NCBI RefSeq assembly: GCF_025602895.1
Contig: NW_026516217.1
Location: 1-64,000, forward strand
Origin: Polychytrium aggregatum
Lineage: Eukaryota > Chytridiomycota > Chytridiomycetes > Polychytriales
DNA: 64,000 nucleotides
Direction: 5' to 3'
This document shows positions 19,996-30,534 of the stretch, piece by piece. Position numbers and translations under genes: made by a program. Position 1 is the stretch's first letter. Each line of letters begins with the position of its first letter. Under the pieces are notes generated by a model, which was given only the letters and a program-made list of their open reading frames with translations, had not been told where the DNA came from and did not search any database.

Positions 19996-21041
19996 AGACC
20001 AACGCCGTGGATTGCTCAATGCAGTCCACGCGTCTCCAGAGGAAGTTCACCTCGCCCCCTCCCCCGAAGGAGAAACAAACCAAGTGTTGTGCGTCGTGCG
20101 AGAGGTGCATGGTGGCGCAAGCCGCCTGCCTCTCCACGAACGTGAAGAGAAAACCAAAATTGAAAACCAAAACAAAAAAGAAAATCAAGAACCCTTGAGG
20201 GACAGGACCGCCTGTGCCCTCACCCCTGTCAAGTCGTGTGTGTCGGATGCTTCCGACATGTGTCCGCAAGCCGTGGACGTCGTGTGCAATGGCGTGCTGA
20301 CGCCGCAGGCCCCCGCAATGGCCGAACCCTATCCAAAATGTCCGAGTGGCCGTGATGAAGCCAACCAAGACCAAGTGTCGCCCGTTCCCCCAAGTCAAGT
20401 CATGGTGCAGGAGGCTGTGCAGGAGGACCATGAAGAGTCCCTGCTGTACCTCCCTGCCACCGTCCAAGGTCACACCGTCCGAATGATGGTGGACTCTGGA
20501 GCAAGCTGCAACTTTGTCAGCAGACGCTTGCTCCAGGAGCTCAACATACATGCAACCAAGAAGAAGTCGCCGATGAGTGTGGCGCTTGCAGACGATCGTG
20601 TGCAGCAGTGCACACACCAAGTGGTCCTGCGAGTGGCCCTCCATCCCAAGTACCATCCTGTCCTGTTGTTCCAAGTGATCGACACCAAGTTCGATGCCAT
20701 CCTCGGCATGAGCTGGCTTGCTCGTGCCGAGCCGACTCCAGTCGTCGACTGGAAAGGCCGCACTGTCCGTGTTGGCCCTGACATTGTCCTGCAGGGCATG
20801 GCCTCACCCAACATGCCACCTCTCCTCTCAGCCATGCAATTCAAGAGGCTGATCAAGAAGGACACGTCGTTCCTCTGTGTCGTGCGTGAGGTCGACGACA
20901 CCGACCAAGCCGGTCCCGGTCCCCCGCCTGTGGTGACCAAGCTGCTCGACGAGTACAAGGACGTATTCCCCGACCAGTTGCCACAATGCCTGCCACCCCA
21001 ACGCACCGTCGATCATCGCATCGACATCGAACCAGGCTCGT
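19952..21041 (+). CDS. pol: Ty3-B Pol, 5' segment (linker, protease, start of RT), cut by element D
   Basis: Open in the -1 frame from the heptamer through the linker and the protease ([11 protein letters not shown] about 20,485; ILGMSWL about 20,700) to DIEPGS, where element D begins. Unlike Ty3-A it has no frameshift. Reading continues at 27,384. The 30-40 codons past 21,041 come from the LTR of D and are not pol. Confidence 0.92.
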
Positions 21042-21622
21042 TGTCAAGACTGGACAACGGGGCAAGCAGGGAAGCGCGCAAGAGTCCTAATGCAAGACTC
21101 GAACGTAGGGAGAGGAGCGGGGACTGGACTGGGACACAGAGTGTCAAGTGTGAAGCCAAAGTTTTATTCTAGATCCAAGGCTTAGGATACTAAAAATACA
21201 AAGTGGCAAGACGAAGGCAAAAGACAGAGGCTGGTCGGAGGGCTATTTATGCGAGCGCCAAGGATCGACGTTGCAGAGCGAGGGGGCAGGAGCGAAGCAG
21301 CGGCGGGGAGGGCGAAGCAGCGAGCGAAGCAGGTGGCGGCCGTGACTCGGGATCCGTGAGTCAGCGGGCGTCAGTGGCGGCGGCATGGCGGCGCCAAGGC
21401 GTCAGGCGGCGTCGAGGCGGCGTCGTGGGCGTAACCCACGACCAACAGCAAGGAAGCGGGAACGGAACACAGACAGCGCGCGTGCTGGCGGGAAGACAAC
21501 AAGGCAGCACAGCGCGGGAAACAAACAAACAGAAGGAAGGGAAAGCGCTAAGGCAGGCAAACAGAAAGGAAAGGGCAAAGGCAAAGGAAGGAAGAGGGCA
21601 AAGGCAGAGGGTGTTCATGACA
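21042..21622 (-). repeat. Element D 3' LTR (left copy)
   Basis: 581 bp, TGTCAAG...CATGACA on the plus strand. The pol stop codon ends exactly at its border, and the purine run GAGAGGGGGG just before it on the minus strand is the likely polypurine tract, overlapping the pol end. Confidence 0.95.
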
Positions 21623-24600
21623 CTACCCCCCTCTCAAGGCCCGAGCTCCGAGAGGGCCAGGCTTCGAGGGATGAGAGGAGTGGTAGGCTGCGACAGGCTC
21701 CGGACAATGTGCAAGATTGCTGGCGGGCTCCCAGGTGCAATCCATCACCGTGTAGCCACGCCAGTGCACAAGATACTGGAGCTTACCTCGGAACAGCCTG
21801 GAGTCCAGGATCTGTTCGACTTCCCATTCGTCGTGGCCGTCGACTTGGATGGGTGGAGGGGGCGGGATGATTCGACCTGGGATCTTGTCATCGGCGGCAG
21901 GCTCGAGGAGGGAGACGTGGAACACCGGATGGATGCGCATGGACGAGGGCAAGTCCAACTTGAAAGCGCGGGAACCGACTTGAGCGACGATCTTGAACGG
22001 CCCAAGCTTGGTGTGGTCGAGCTTGGCCGTGGGTCGCTGGGTCTTGATGTTCTTGGCGGAGAGCCAAACTCGGTCTCCAATCTTGAACGGAGGGGAAGGG
22101 GAGTGGCCGGGGTCGTAGAACTTGGCTTGGGAGTCCTGGGCAAGGGCGATGTTGAACTTGAGTTCATCGTGGAGGGAGTGAATGGCTCGGGCTTGATCGT
22201 CGGCGACGGAGGCATTCTTGGTGGTGCGGGGAAGGGCGACGGAAAAACGAGGGTGGTAGCCGGTGTAGGCAAAGAAGGGGGAGCAGCCGAGGGTTGCTTG
22301 AGAGGTGTTGTTGTAGGTGAACTCGGCGTGAGGGAGAAGCTGGGCCCAGTCGTCTTGCTGGAAGTTGATGAAGCAGCGGAGGTACTGCTCGAGGATGGCG
22401 TTGACCCGCTCGGTCTGGCCGTCGGTCTGCGGATGGAACGCAGTCGACATCTTGTGCTTGATCTTGAGGCGGGTCAGGACGGCTTGGAAGAACTTGGAGG
22501 CAAAGGTAGATCCTCGGTCTGAGACGATATCGTCTGGAAGACCGTGCTTGGTGAAGACGTGCTCGACAAACATCCGAGCAGTGTCCTCGGCGTTGGCCTC
22601 GTTGCTTGACGGGACGAAGTGGGCCATCTTGGTGAAGCGGTCGACAAACACACAGATGGCTGTGTGTCCAGAGGACTCGGGAAGCTGGGTGATGAAGTCG
22701 ACGGAGACAGAAGACCAAGGGCGATCGGGAACAGGGAGCGAGGCAAGGAGTCCGTAGGGCTTGTGACGGGAGTGCTTGTTCCGCTGGCAGGTGTCGCATC
22801 CGGAGACATACTCCTTGATGTAGCGACGCATGGTCGGCCAGTGGAAGGTCCGGGAGACGAGCTCGAAGGTCTTGGCGACGCCGAAGTGGCCGGCGGTCGG
22901 CGAGTCGTGGCACTCGACGAGAATCTTGCGCTTGAGCTCGGGAACATCGGGGACGCAGACGAGACCTTCAAAGAGCAGAAGGTCGTTGTCGACGGAGTAG
23001 CCGGGACAGGAGGCAGGGTTCTTGAGGACTTGGGACAGGATCGGACCAAAGGTAGAGTCCTTCTTGAGGTTTGACTTGATGAGGGCGGCGATATCCTCGG
23101 ACTCGGGGGCAACGGGAACAGCTCGGAGGGCGGAAACGAAGAGTTTTGGTGGCAGCAGGGTCTGGGTGTTCGGGGAGCTACGAGAGTCACCCCCCTCCTT
23201 AGGGAACTTGTCCTTGCGGGAGAGGGCGTCGGCGGCATTGTTGAGGGTTCCGGGTCGATACCTGATGACGAAGTTGTAATCGCCAAGGATCTCGGACCAA
23301 CGGACTTGGCGACGGCTGAGGTTGCGGGAGGTCTGGAAGTATTCGAGGTTCTTGTGGTCGGTGACGACCTCGGTGGCTTGGGAGGAGAACTCGAGGTAGT
23401 GTCTCCATTGCTTGAAGGCTGCGACGATGGCGAGAAGTTCCTTATCATAGATTTGATAATTCATTTCCGCATCGAGCAGCTTCCGGGAGTAGAAAGCCAC
23501 GGGGTGCAGGAGGCCTTCGTCGTCGCGCTGACTGAGAACAGCGCCAAGAGCATAGTCAGATGCGTCGGCTTCGATGACGCACTGACGCTCGGGGTCGAAG
23601 TGGCGGAGGACAGGACCGGTGCTCAGGCATTCCTTAAGCTTCAGGAATGACGTTTGAGCCGAGGGAGACCAGGAGAACTTGATGTCCTTCTTCAGGAGGT
23701 CCGTCAGCGGGGTGGCGATCTTGGAGTAGTCCTTGACGAACCGACGGTAGAAGTTCGCCAGGCCGAGGAAGACTTGGATGTCGTGGGCAGATCGGGGGAT
23801 CTCCCACTCCTGGATGGCCTTGACCTTGTCGGGATCCATGGAGATTCCATCGGGCGAGATGATGAACCCGAGGAAGGCGACGGAGGACTGGTCGAACTCA
23901 CACTTTTCAAGCTTGAGTGAGAGTCCGGCGTCTTGGAGCTTGGTCAGGACTTTCTTGACATGAGCCTCGTGCTCGGCAGGATCGGAGGAGTAGATGAGGA
24001 TGTCGTCCAGGTAGACGACCACGAACTGGTCAAGGTATTCTCGGAGGACATCGTTGACGAAGGCTTGGAACGAGGCAGGAGCGTTGGTCAAGCCGAACGG
24101 CATGACGTTGTACTCGAAATGGCCGTAGCGGCAGCGGAAGGCCGTCTTCCACTCTTCACCTTCAGCGATGCGCAAAAGGTTGTATGCGCCTCGCATGTCG
24201 AGCTTGGTGAAGATCTTGGCCTTGCCGAGGTTGTCGAACGTCTCGGCAATCAGAGGAAGGGGACAGCGGTTCGGCACGGTGATCTTGTTCAGGGCCCGGT
24301 AGTCGACGCAGAGACGGAGGGAGCCATCCTTCTTCTTGACGAACAGGACTGGGGCACCGGCAGGGGACTCGGAACGGCGGATGAAACCCTTGGAGAGGTT
24401 CTCTTGGATGTAGGTGTGGAGGGCGTCCATCTCCGGCTTGGAGAGGTTGTAGACGGGCCCAAACGACGGAGACGCACCTTCGACCAACGGGATCGTGTGG
24501 TCGTAAGGGCGGTGCTGGGGGAGCTTGTCGGCCTCGGACTTGGAAAACACCTTGGCAAAGGACGAGTACTTGGAGGGGACAGAGGGCTCGGCCTTGGGCT

Positions 24601-25510
24601 TGGCTCCAGCGTCGACGGAGCAGAGGGACAGGACTCGGGCAGCATCCAAGAGGAACACTTCCAGGCCTTCCTTCTGGACGGCGTGCTGGAAGGGGATGCT
24701 GCCGATCAGGCTGACGCTGGGCAGGGACTGGGTCTTGGTCTTGGTCTTTGGGACGGCAGGAGGCAAGGCAGGACTGGGCTTGGGCACGGCAGGAGGCAAG
24801 GCAGGGAGGATCTCGGGCTCGGCTGGGGACTCGGCTGGGGACTTGGCAGGAACAATCTTGGACTCGGGCAGGGACACGGCAGGCTCGGCGGGGACCTCAG
24901 CAGGGGACTCGGCAGGGCTGGACCTAGAGGACTGTGGCTCGGGAGAGAACGGGGAGGCCAAACTGTGGATAGAGGTGCAAGGCAAGAAAATAGAGTCATG
25001 GTGCCAGTCAAAGTAGGGTTTGTGTTTCTTGATCCAATCCATACCCAAGATGATCGGGTATGAAGCCAAGGGAATCAGCGCGAACGAGATTTGTTCATAG
25101 TGGCTGATGCCTGTGATCATAGAAACACAAACTCCAAGACTAGACTCCATCGAAGAACCATCGGCAAGAGTGATGACGAAAGAAGTTTCAAAGGTGGGGA
25201 GAGCGTGGGTTGCGGCGAATCCAGTGTCCATAAACGAAGTAACCGCGCCGGTATCGATCATGGCGGTTGCCCGTATGGACTCTGGACCGCACAGCAGAGT
25301 CACAGCGAGGGAGGGCTGACGTTGGATGTCAGGCTCGGGAGGCGAAGACGAAGAAGCAAGAGCGGTGGAAACGGTGGCAATGGTGACGGGGGCAAGATGG
25401 CAAAAGGCAGAAGAGTGATTTACCGTGGAGACATTTACAGGAGGAAGATTTATGACATGATTGACGCCTAGGAAAGCTCCTCCGACCTTTTCTAGGCAGA
25501 GAAGTTTTCC
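21623..25510 (-). CDS. pol: Element D Pol polyprotein
   Basis: Open in the -1 frame from the shift site near 25,504 to TAG at 21,623-21,625, about 1,290 codons. The frame has no ATG near its start, as expected for a frameshift product. Domains are protease (AMIDTGAVTSF, about 25,255), a Pro/Ala/Glu-rich spacer (about 24,750-24,950), RT (YLDD in VVVYLDDILIYS near 24,010), RNase H (IEADASDYALGAVL), integrase (HDSPTAGHFG...CDTCQRNK; VDFITQLP; VSDRGSTFAS; QTDGQTERVN) and chromodomain (VEQILDSR...LVHWRGY...TWEP). The protein looks intact, so this may be an active copy. Confidence 0.93.
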   Translation of the reverse strand, partial: GKLLCLEKVGGAFLGVNHVINLPPVNVSTVNHSSAFCHLAPVTIATVSTALASSSSPPEPDIQRQPSLAVTLLCGPESIRATAMIDTGAVTSFMDTGFAATHALPTFETSFVITLADGSSMESSLGVCVSMITGISHYEQISFALIPLASYPIILGMDWIKKHKPYFDWHHDSIFLPCTSIHSLASPFSPEPQSSRSSPAESPAEVPAEPAVSLPESKIVPAKSPAESPAEPEILPALPPAVPKPSPALPPAVPKTKTKTQSLPSVSLIGSIPFQHAVQKEGLEVFLLDAARVLSLCSVDAGAKPKAEPSVPSKYSSFAKVFSKSEADKLPQHRPYDHTIPLVEGASPSFGPVYNLSKPEMDALHTYIQENLSKGFIRRSESPAGAPVLFVKKKDGSLRLCVDYRALNKITVPNRCPLPLIAETFDNLGKAKIFTKLDMRGAYNLLRIAEGEEWKTAFRCRYGHFEYNVMPFGLTNAPASFQAFVNDVLREYLDQFVVVYLDDILIYSSDPAEHEAHVKKVLTKLQDAGLSLKLEKCEFDQSSVAFLGFIISPDGISMDPDKVKAIQEWEIPRSAHDIQVFLGLANFYRRFVKDYSKIATPLTDLLKKDIKFSWSPSAQTSFLKLKECLSTGPVLRHFDPERQCVIEADASDYALGAVLSQRDDEGLLHPVAFYSRKLLDAEMNYQIYDKELLAIVAAFKQWRHYLEFSSQATEVVTDHKNLEYFQTSRNLSRRQVRWSEILGDYNFVIRYRPGTLNNAADALSRKDKFPKEGGDSRSSPNTQTLLPPKLFVSALRAVPVAPESEDIAALIKSNLKKDSTFGPILSQVLKNPASCPGYSVDNDLLLFEGLVCVPDVPELKRKILVECHDSPTAGHFGVAKTFELVSRTFHWPTMRRYIKEYVSGCDTCQRNKHSRHKPYGLLASLPVPDRPWSSVSVDFITQLPESSGHTAICVFVDRFTKMAHFVPSSNEANAEDTARMFVEHVFTKHGLPDDIVSDRGSTFASKFFQAVLTRLKIKHKMSTAFHPQTDGQTERVNAILEQYLRCFINFQQDDWAQLLPHAEFTYNNTSQATLGCSPFFAYTGYHPRFSVALPRTTKNASVADDQARAIHSLHDELKFNIALAQDSQAKFYDPGHSPSPPFKIGDRVWLSAKNIKTQRPTAKLDHTKLGPFKIVAQVGSRAFKLDLPSSMRIHPVFHVSLLEPAADDKIPGRIIPPPPPIQVDGHDEWEVEQILDSRLFRGKLQYLVHWRGYTVMDCTWEPASNLAHCPEPVAAYHSSHPSKPGPLGARALRGG
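25466..25510 (-). promoter_or_regulatory. Candidate -1 frameshift signal, element D gag/pol
   Basis: Minus strand GGAAAAC (25,510-25,504) in phase with gag codons GAA AAC, then a 6-nt spacer. A hairpin follows in which GCCTAG-A-AAAG (25,497-25,487) pairs with CTTT-C-CTAGGC (25,476-25,466), with one mismatch. The heptamer is not strictly canonical (GGA instead of GGG), but layout and frame shift equal those of the other two families. Confidence 0.6.
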
Positions 25511-26730
25511 TGGTCGTCAAGTTTATTCACATCAACGACAGCCAAAGAAGCATCGATGGCAGCCAAGCGGGAGGATGCCTTATTGGGGCAGCGAGGGGCA
25601 ATGTGCCCTTCCTGCTTGCAATAAAAGCAACGATTAGCAGCACGGAGGGCGGCCTTGTCCTCGGCGGTCAGCCTGCGAGCGGAAGCCTGGCTGAGGTCCA
25701 TGGGCTGGGGAACGTTGAAGGCTTGAGCGGGGCGAGGAGGAGGAGCAGGAGCGAAGGGACGAGGAGCCGGACGGAAAGGGAGAGGAGCCGGACGAGCAGG
25801 AGCAGGAGCAGGAGCGGAGCGGTGGTTGGGACGGCGGGAGCGTTGGTCCTCCTGGCGGTTGTCGATGGCGATCGCCGCTTGCATGAGATCTTCGAGGTTG
25901 TCGAAGGAGCGGCGGGAGAGTTCATCTTGAACCGAGGGCTTGAGTCCACTCTCGAAGTGGAACATGAGAGGGTCTTGGGACCAAGTGACGAGGTGGACGG
26001 CTTGGCGGCGGTACTCGGCGGCATAGGCGGCGGCGGAGGTGACTTGGTAAAGCCTGACCATCTCGCGAGCAGCGGCGATGGTGGGCTGGACCTGGCCAAA
26101 GGCAGCACGGAGCCACTCGGAGAAACCGGCAAAGTCACGGATGGCAGGGGGAGAGCACTCGGGGTCTCTCTCCAACTGATCGATGTACGGCTGCATGTAG
26201 TCTGCAGCAGTACCATCGAGATAGGATAAGGCGTAAAACACCTTATCCCTTTCAGTCTGGAAGAGGGGAGGGTTGGACACGAAGGCCAGTCTGCAATGCG
26301 AGAGGAAGGCATTGCAGCGGCTCGGGTCCTTACCAGAGAAGCGGTCGGGAGGACCTATCTGCCTGGTGGCAGAGTTGCGACCAGCAGAGTGATCCTCGGG
26401 GTCTTGGGCAGGATCATCGACGTCGTCAGGTACGCCGAAGTAGGGGCGACCTGCGCGACGGATCGGAGCGGGAGCAGGAACTGGAGGAGGTAGCTGGGCC
26501 TGGTAGCTGCGGAGGGCCTCCTGGACACTGGCGGCGACAACTTGGCGGACATCCTCTTCACGGCGAGCCAGGACCTGGTCCATACGATCGGTGATGCGGT
26601 TGAGCGCATCATCCTGATCGTGGAGGAACTTGGAAAAGTCCTGGAGAGAACGGGCGTTCTCGGCGGACTGGATAATGACCGCACGGATGGCCTGGAGCTC
26701 GGGCTCGGAAAGGCCAGAAGGGGAAGCCAT
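25492..26730 (-). CDS. gag: Element D Gag protein
   Basis: 412 residues from ATG 26,730 (MASPSGLSEPEL); upstream codons lie in the LTR and lack a better ATG. A heptad-rich N-terminus is followed by a capsid core (FYALSYLDGTAADYMQPY, WLRAAFGQVQP, AAYAAEYRRQAV), a Pro/Ala/Arg-rich stretch and one clean CCHC knuckle (CFYCKQEGHIAPRC, about 25,607-25,570). It ends at TAG 25,494-25,492 inside the frameshift hairpin. Confidence 0.92.
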   Translation of the reverse strand: MASPSGLSEPELQAIRAVIIQSAENARSLQDFSKFLHDQDDALNRITDRMDQVLARREEDVRQVVAASVQEALRSYQAQLPPPVPAPAPIRRAGRPYFGVPDDVDDPAQDPEDHSAGRNSATRQIGPPDRFSGKDPSRCNAFLSHCRLAFVSNPPLFQTERDKVFYALSYLDGTAADYMQPYIDQLERDPECSPPAIRDFAGFSEWLRAAFGQVQPTIAAAREMVRLYQVTSAAAYAAEYRRQAVHLVTWSQDPLMFHFESGLKPSVQDELSRRSFDNLEDLMQAAIAIDNRQEDQRSRRPNHRSAPAPAPARPAPLPFRPAPRPFAPAPPPRPAQAFNVPQPMDLSQASARRLTAEDKAALRAANRCFYCKQEGHIAPRCPNKASSRLAAIDASLAVVDVNKLDDQENFSA

Positions 26731-26791
26731 TGGTAAAAGAGATAGCGAAGGGAACGGGGACAAAAGCTGGGCAAGTGGGGGGTTGTTGAAG

Positions 26792-26800
26792 GTCTTGCCA
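26792..26800 (-). other. Element D primer binding site, probably self-priming
   Basis: Two bases inside the 5' LTR the minus strand reads TGGCAAGAC (26,800-26,792). The exact complement GTCTTGCCA lies at 26,973-26,965, about 32 bases downstream of an ATAAATA box (27,011-27,005), at the expected RNA 5' end. TGG would also fit a tRNA, so the self-priming reading is a little weaker than in element C. Confidence 0.6.
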
Positions 26801-26802
26801 AG

Positions 26803-27383
26803 TGTCAAGACTGGACAACGGGGCAAGCAGGGAAGCGCGCAAGAGTCCTAATGCAAGACTCGAACGTAGGGAGAGGAGCGGGGACTGGACTGGGACACAG
26901 AGTGTCAAGTGTGAAGCCAAAGTTTTATTCTAGATCCAAGGCTTAGGATACTAAAAATACAAAGTGGCAAGACGAAGGCAAAAGACAGAGGCTGGTCGGA
27001 GGGCTATTTATGCGAGCGCCAAGGATCGACGTTGCAGAGCGAGGGGGCAGGAGCGAAGCAGCGGCGGGGAGGGCGAAGCAGCGAGCGAAGCAGGTGGCGG
27101 CCGTGACTCGGGATCCGTGAGTCAGCGGGCGTCAGTGGCGGCGGCATGGCGGCGCCAAGGCGTCAGGCGGCGTCGAGGCGGCGTCGTGGGCGTAACCCAC
27201 GACCAACAGCAAGGAAGCGGGAACGGAACACAGACAGCGCGCGTGCTGGCGGGAAGACAACAAGGCAGCACAGCGCGGGAAACAAACAAACAGAAGGAAG
27301 GGAAAGCGCTAAGGCAGGCAAACAGAAAGGAAAGGGCAAAGGCAAAGGAAGGAAGAGGGCAAAGGCAGAGGGTGTTCATGACA
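26803..27383 (-). repeat. Element D 5' LTR (right copy)
   Basis: 581 bp, same as the left copy. The minus strand shows ATAAATAG, a predicted start near 26,973 and GAATAAAAC downstream. Confidence 0.95.
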
Positions 27384-30216
27384 CTCGTCGCCTCCGTCAA
27401 GACCGACGTACCAACTGTCGCTGACGGAGATGGACGAACTCAAGCGCCAGTTGGATGACCTCCTCGCCCATGGGTTCATCCGCCCGAGCCAGTCACCGTA
27501 TGGTGCACCAGTGCTCTTTGTCAAGAAGAAAGAAGGTGATCTCAGGATGTGCGTCGACTATCGCGCACTAAACAAACAGACCATCAAGAACACCTACCCG
27601 TTGCCCAGGATCGACGAGTTGATGGATCGTCTGAGTGGAGCAAAGGTCTTTAGCAAGATAGACCTCCGCTCAGGCTACCATCAGATCCGCATCCACGAGG
27701 ATGATGTCCACAAGACCGCCTTCAGGACTCGCTACGGACTGTACGAGTTCCTAGTGCTGCCGTTCGGATTGACGAACGCACCTGCCACGTTCATGCAGCT
27801 GATGAACGATGTGTTCCGCCAAGAGCTCGACAACTCTGTCATCGTGTACCTGGATGATATCCTTGTGTACAGCAAGGATGAAGCGACCCATGAAGGTCAT
27901 GTCGCCCGCGTGCTGGCCAAGCTACGCGAGCACAAGTTGTATGCCAAACTGTCCAAGTGTGAGTTCTTCAAGAATCAAGTCCCGTTCCTGGGACACGTTG
28001 TCTCAGGAAGAGGAATCGAAGTCGACCCCGCCAAGGTCAAGTCTGTGGTCGAGTGGCCGCCGCTCGCATGCGTCTCTGACGTGCAGTCGTTTCTCGGTCT
28101 CGTCAACTACTACCGCCGATTCATCCCCGATCTGGCGCGCACTGCCGGTCCACTCACAGACCTACTCCGCAAAGAGTGCCCCTTCGTGTGGGACCACCCA
28201 CAACGCCAAGCGTTCGAGACCCTCAAGCACGCCTTGACGAACGCTCCTGTCCTCGCTGTGTTCGACCCGAACACGGATGTCTCCGTGCACACCGACGCCT
28301 CCGACTTTGCGGTGGGAGCTGTTTTGATGCAGGAGGGAAGGCCCGTTGCCTTCGAGTCGCGCAAACTGTCCCAACACGAGATCAACTATCCCGTGCACGA
28401 GAAGGAGCAGCTTGCGATCATCTACGCGCTGCAGAAGTTCCGAGTGTACCTCCACGGTACCGCCAAGCCCTTCAAGATTGTGACGGACCACCAGTCACTG
28501 CGTTACCTCGACACCAAGAAGAACCTGAGCCGACGCCAAGCGCGATGGATGGAGTTCCTCGCCGAGTACAACTACGAGGTTGTATACCAGAAAGGCAAAC
28601 TCAATGTGGTGCCTGACGCACTGTCCCGACGCCCCGACTACCAATTGGCGTCACTGTACGAGTCGACTGTCAGTGTCGACAACACGATGCTGGATGTTGT
28701 CCGAGACAACATCGCCAACGACAAACAGTTCGGAGAACTGTTCCGAAAGGTGTCTAAGCTCCCCAAGGACGACGAATCATCCGAGTACACAGTGCGTGAT
28801 GGCCTGCTCCTCCTGAAGAAGGACAGCCGTGTCTGTGTGCCGGACATTCCGTCGTTGAAGACCAAGTTGCTCCAAGAGGTCCACGACTCGCCCCTCGCTG
28901 GACACTTTGGAGTCGAGAAGACATACGACCGACTGGCCAAAGTCGCATACTGGCCTGGAATGAAGCGCACCGTCGAGAAGTACATCGAGTCCTGCCATAC
29001 CTGCAAGATGGTCAAGTCACGCACGACCCGAGAGCAAGGATTGCTGCAACCCCTGCCTGTTCCCGACCGCCCCTGGACCAGCATGTCCATGGATCTCATC
29101 ACGCATCTACCGACGACCAAGTTGGACCACGATGCAATCGCTGTCTTTGTCGACAGGTTCAGCAAGATGGCACACTTTGTGCCGTGCCAGACGACATGCT
29201 CCGCGCCTGACCTTGCACTGCTGTTCTTCAAGCATGTGTTCAAGCACCACGGCCTCCCAAAGTCCATCGTCAGTGATCGAGACCCCCGATTCACCTCCTT
29301 GTTTTGGACAAGTCTGTTCGACCATCTCGGCACCAAGCTGAACATGTCAACCTCGCACCACCAACAAACGGATGGACAGTCCGAGCGGACGATCCGCACC
29401 CTCGAGCAATACCTGAGGACATACGCCTCGACCAGCCAAGACGACTGGGACATACAGCTGAGTCATGCAGAGTTTGCATACAACACCGCCAAGTCGAGCA
29501 CAACTGGCTTGAGCCCCTTTGAGGCGCTCTACGGATTCCAGCCTGATGTTCCCACCTCCTTGACACTGACCGAGTCCACGGCTGGATTGCCTCCCAAACC
29601 AAGTGCCTTTGTCAAAGATCATCAAGTCCGACACAAGATGATCGCCGACGCGCTCACGGATGCGCAACAAGTGATGGCGAAGTACTACGACCGCCGACAC
29701 CAGGATGTCTCCTTTGAAGTTGGAGACCTTGTCTACCTGGACGCCGACAACATCAAGGTCCCCGAAGCCCAGTCAAAGAAGTTGTTGCCCAAGTACCGAG
29801 GACCGTTCAAGATAGCGGCCCGACCCAGTCCCCTCAACTACCTGTTGGACTTGCCACCTGGAAGCAAGCTCCATCCTGTCTTCCATGTGTCCAAGCTGCG
29901 TCGCCACACGACCCGCAGTCCAGCACAGTTCCCCGACGCCGACGAAGGTGTCCCGGACGACGCACCACTGGAAGACGACCTCGGACAATACTATACTCAA
30001 GAATATGAAGTCGAAAGGATCGTGAGGCACAAGAAAGTGGCTGATGGGTCACTTCGGTTTTATGTCAAGTGGGTTGGTTACCCACACTCGGGCAACACAT
30101 GGCAAACACTGGAGGACTTGTCCCATGCACCCGAGGAGCTGAGTAAATACGGTAAACACCTCGAGGAGCCCCAAATAAAGAGCACACGCAGGGCTCCTCG
30201 CAGGAAGCCTTCTTAA
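27384..30216 (+). CDS. pol: Ty3-B Pol, 3' segment (RT to chromodomain)
   Basis: Continues pol after element D; open to TAA 30,214-30,216, with a first ATG at 27,430. It holds RT (YLDD near 27,845), RNase H, integrase with its HHCC and three acidic residues, and the chromodomain. The sequence matches 15,448-18,274. Joined across D, Ty3-B pol would be a single open frame, so D is the only visible lesion. Confidence 0.93.
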
Positions 30217-30225
30217 GTGTGGGAG

Positions 30226-30534
30226 TGTAGGAGATGGTATCTCCGACGCTGTGCTGCGCGTACTGCGCGTACTGCGCGGCGCAGTGGGTCGTGACCTGTG
30301 CTGCGCTTTGCGTTTTCACGCACCGCAGGCAGGCCACCGCAGGGTATACCTGCGGGTTGCCCCCGTTCCCCCCGTTTGTCTGGAGTTCGGTTTTATCGTG
30401 AATAAACGTAAGTGCTCCCCGAGCTCACCCGTCCGCTAGAGTAGCCTAGCACCGCCCTGTTCTGCCCCGTCCTGTCTTGTCTTGTACCCCCTCCCTCCCC
30501 GTCTTGCCCCAACGTCCCAGTAGTGGACGTTACA
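30226..30534 (+). repeat. Ty3-B 3' LTR
   Basis: 309 bp, identical by eye to 18,721-19,029 and 18,284-18,592. Confidence 0.95.

Larger units (their letters stand above)
21042..27383 (-). mobile_element. Ty3/gypsy chromovirus element D, nested in Ty3-B
   Basis: Complete element of 6,342 bp in minus orientation. It has two 581-bp LTRs with no difference noticed, gag, pol with chromodomain, and target duplication CTCGT at 21,037-21,041 and 27,384-27,388. It is a family distinct from C and from Ty3-A/B. Confidence 0.95.
18721..30534 (+). mobile_element. Ty3/gypsy chromovirus Ty3-B (family 1), carrying nested element D
   Basis: Full-length family 1 element with two 309-bp LTRs that look identical and a 5-bp target duplication AGCTC (18,716-18,720 and 30,535-30,539) in the LINE. 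Gag and pol are open apart from the insertion of element D at 21,041/27,384. Identical LTRs mean a very recent insertion. Confidence 0.95.

Noticed and set aside
23933-25063. Gly/Leu/Asp-rich plus-strand ORF of 376 codons
   Set aside because: Antisense of the element D pol spacer region; repeated composition explains the lack of stops.
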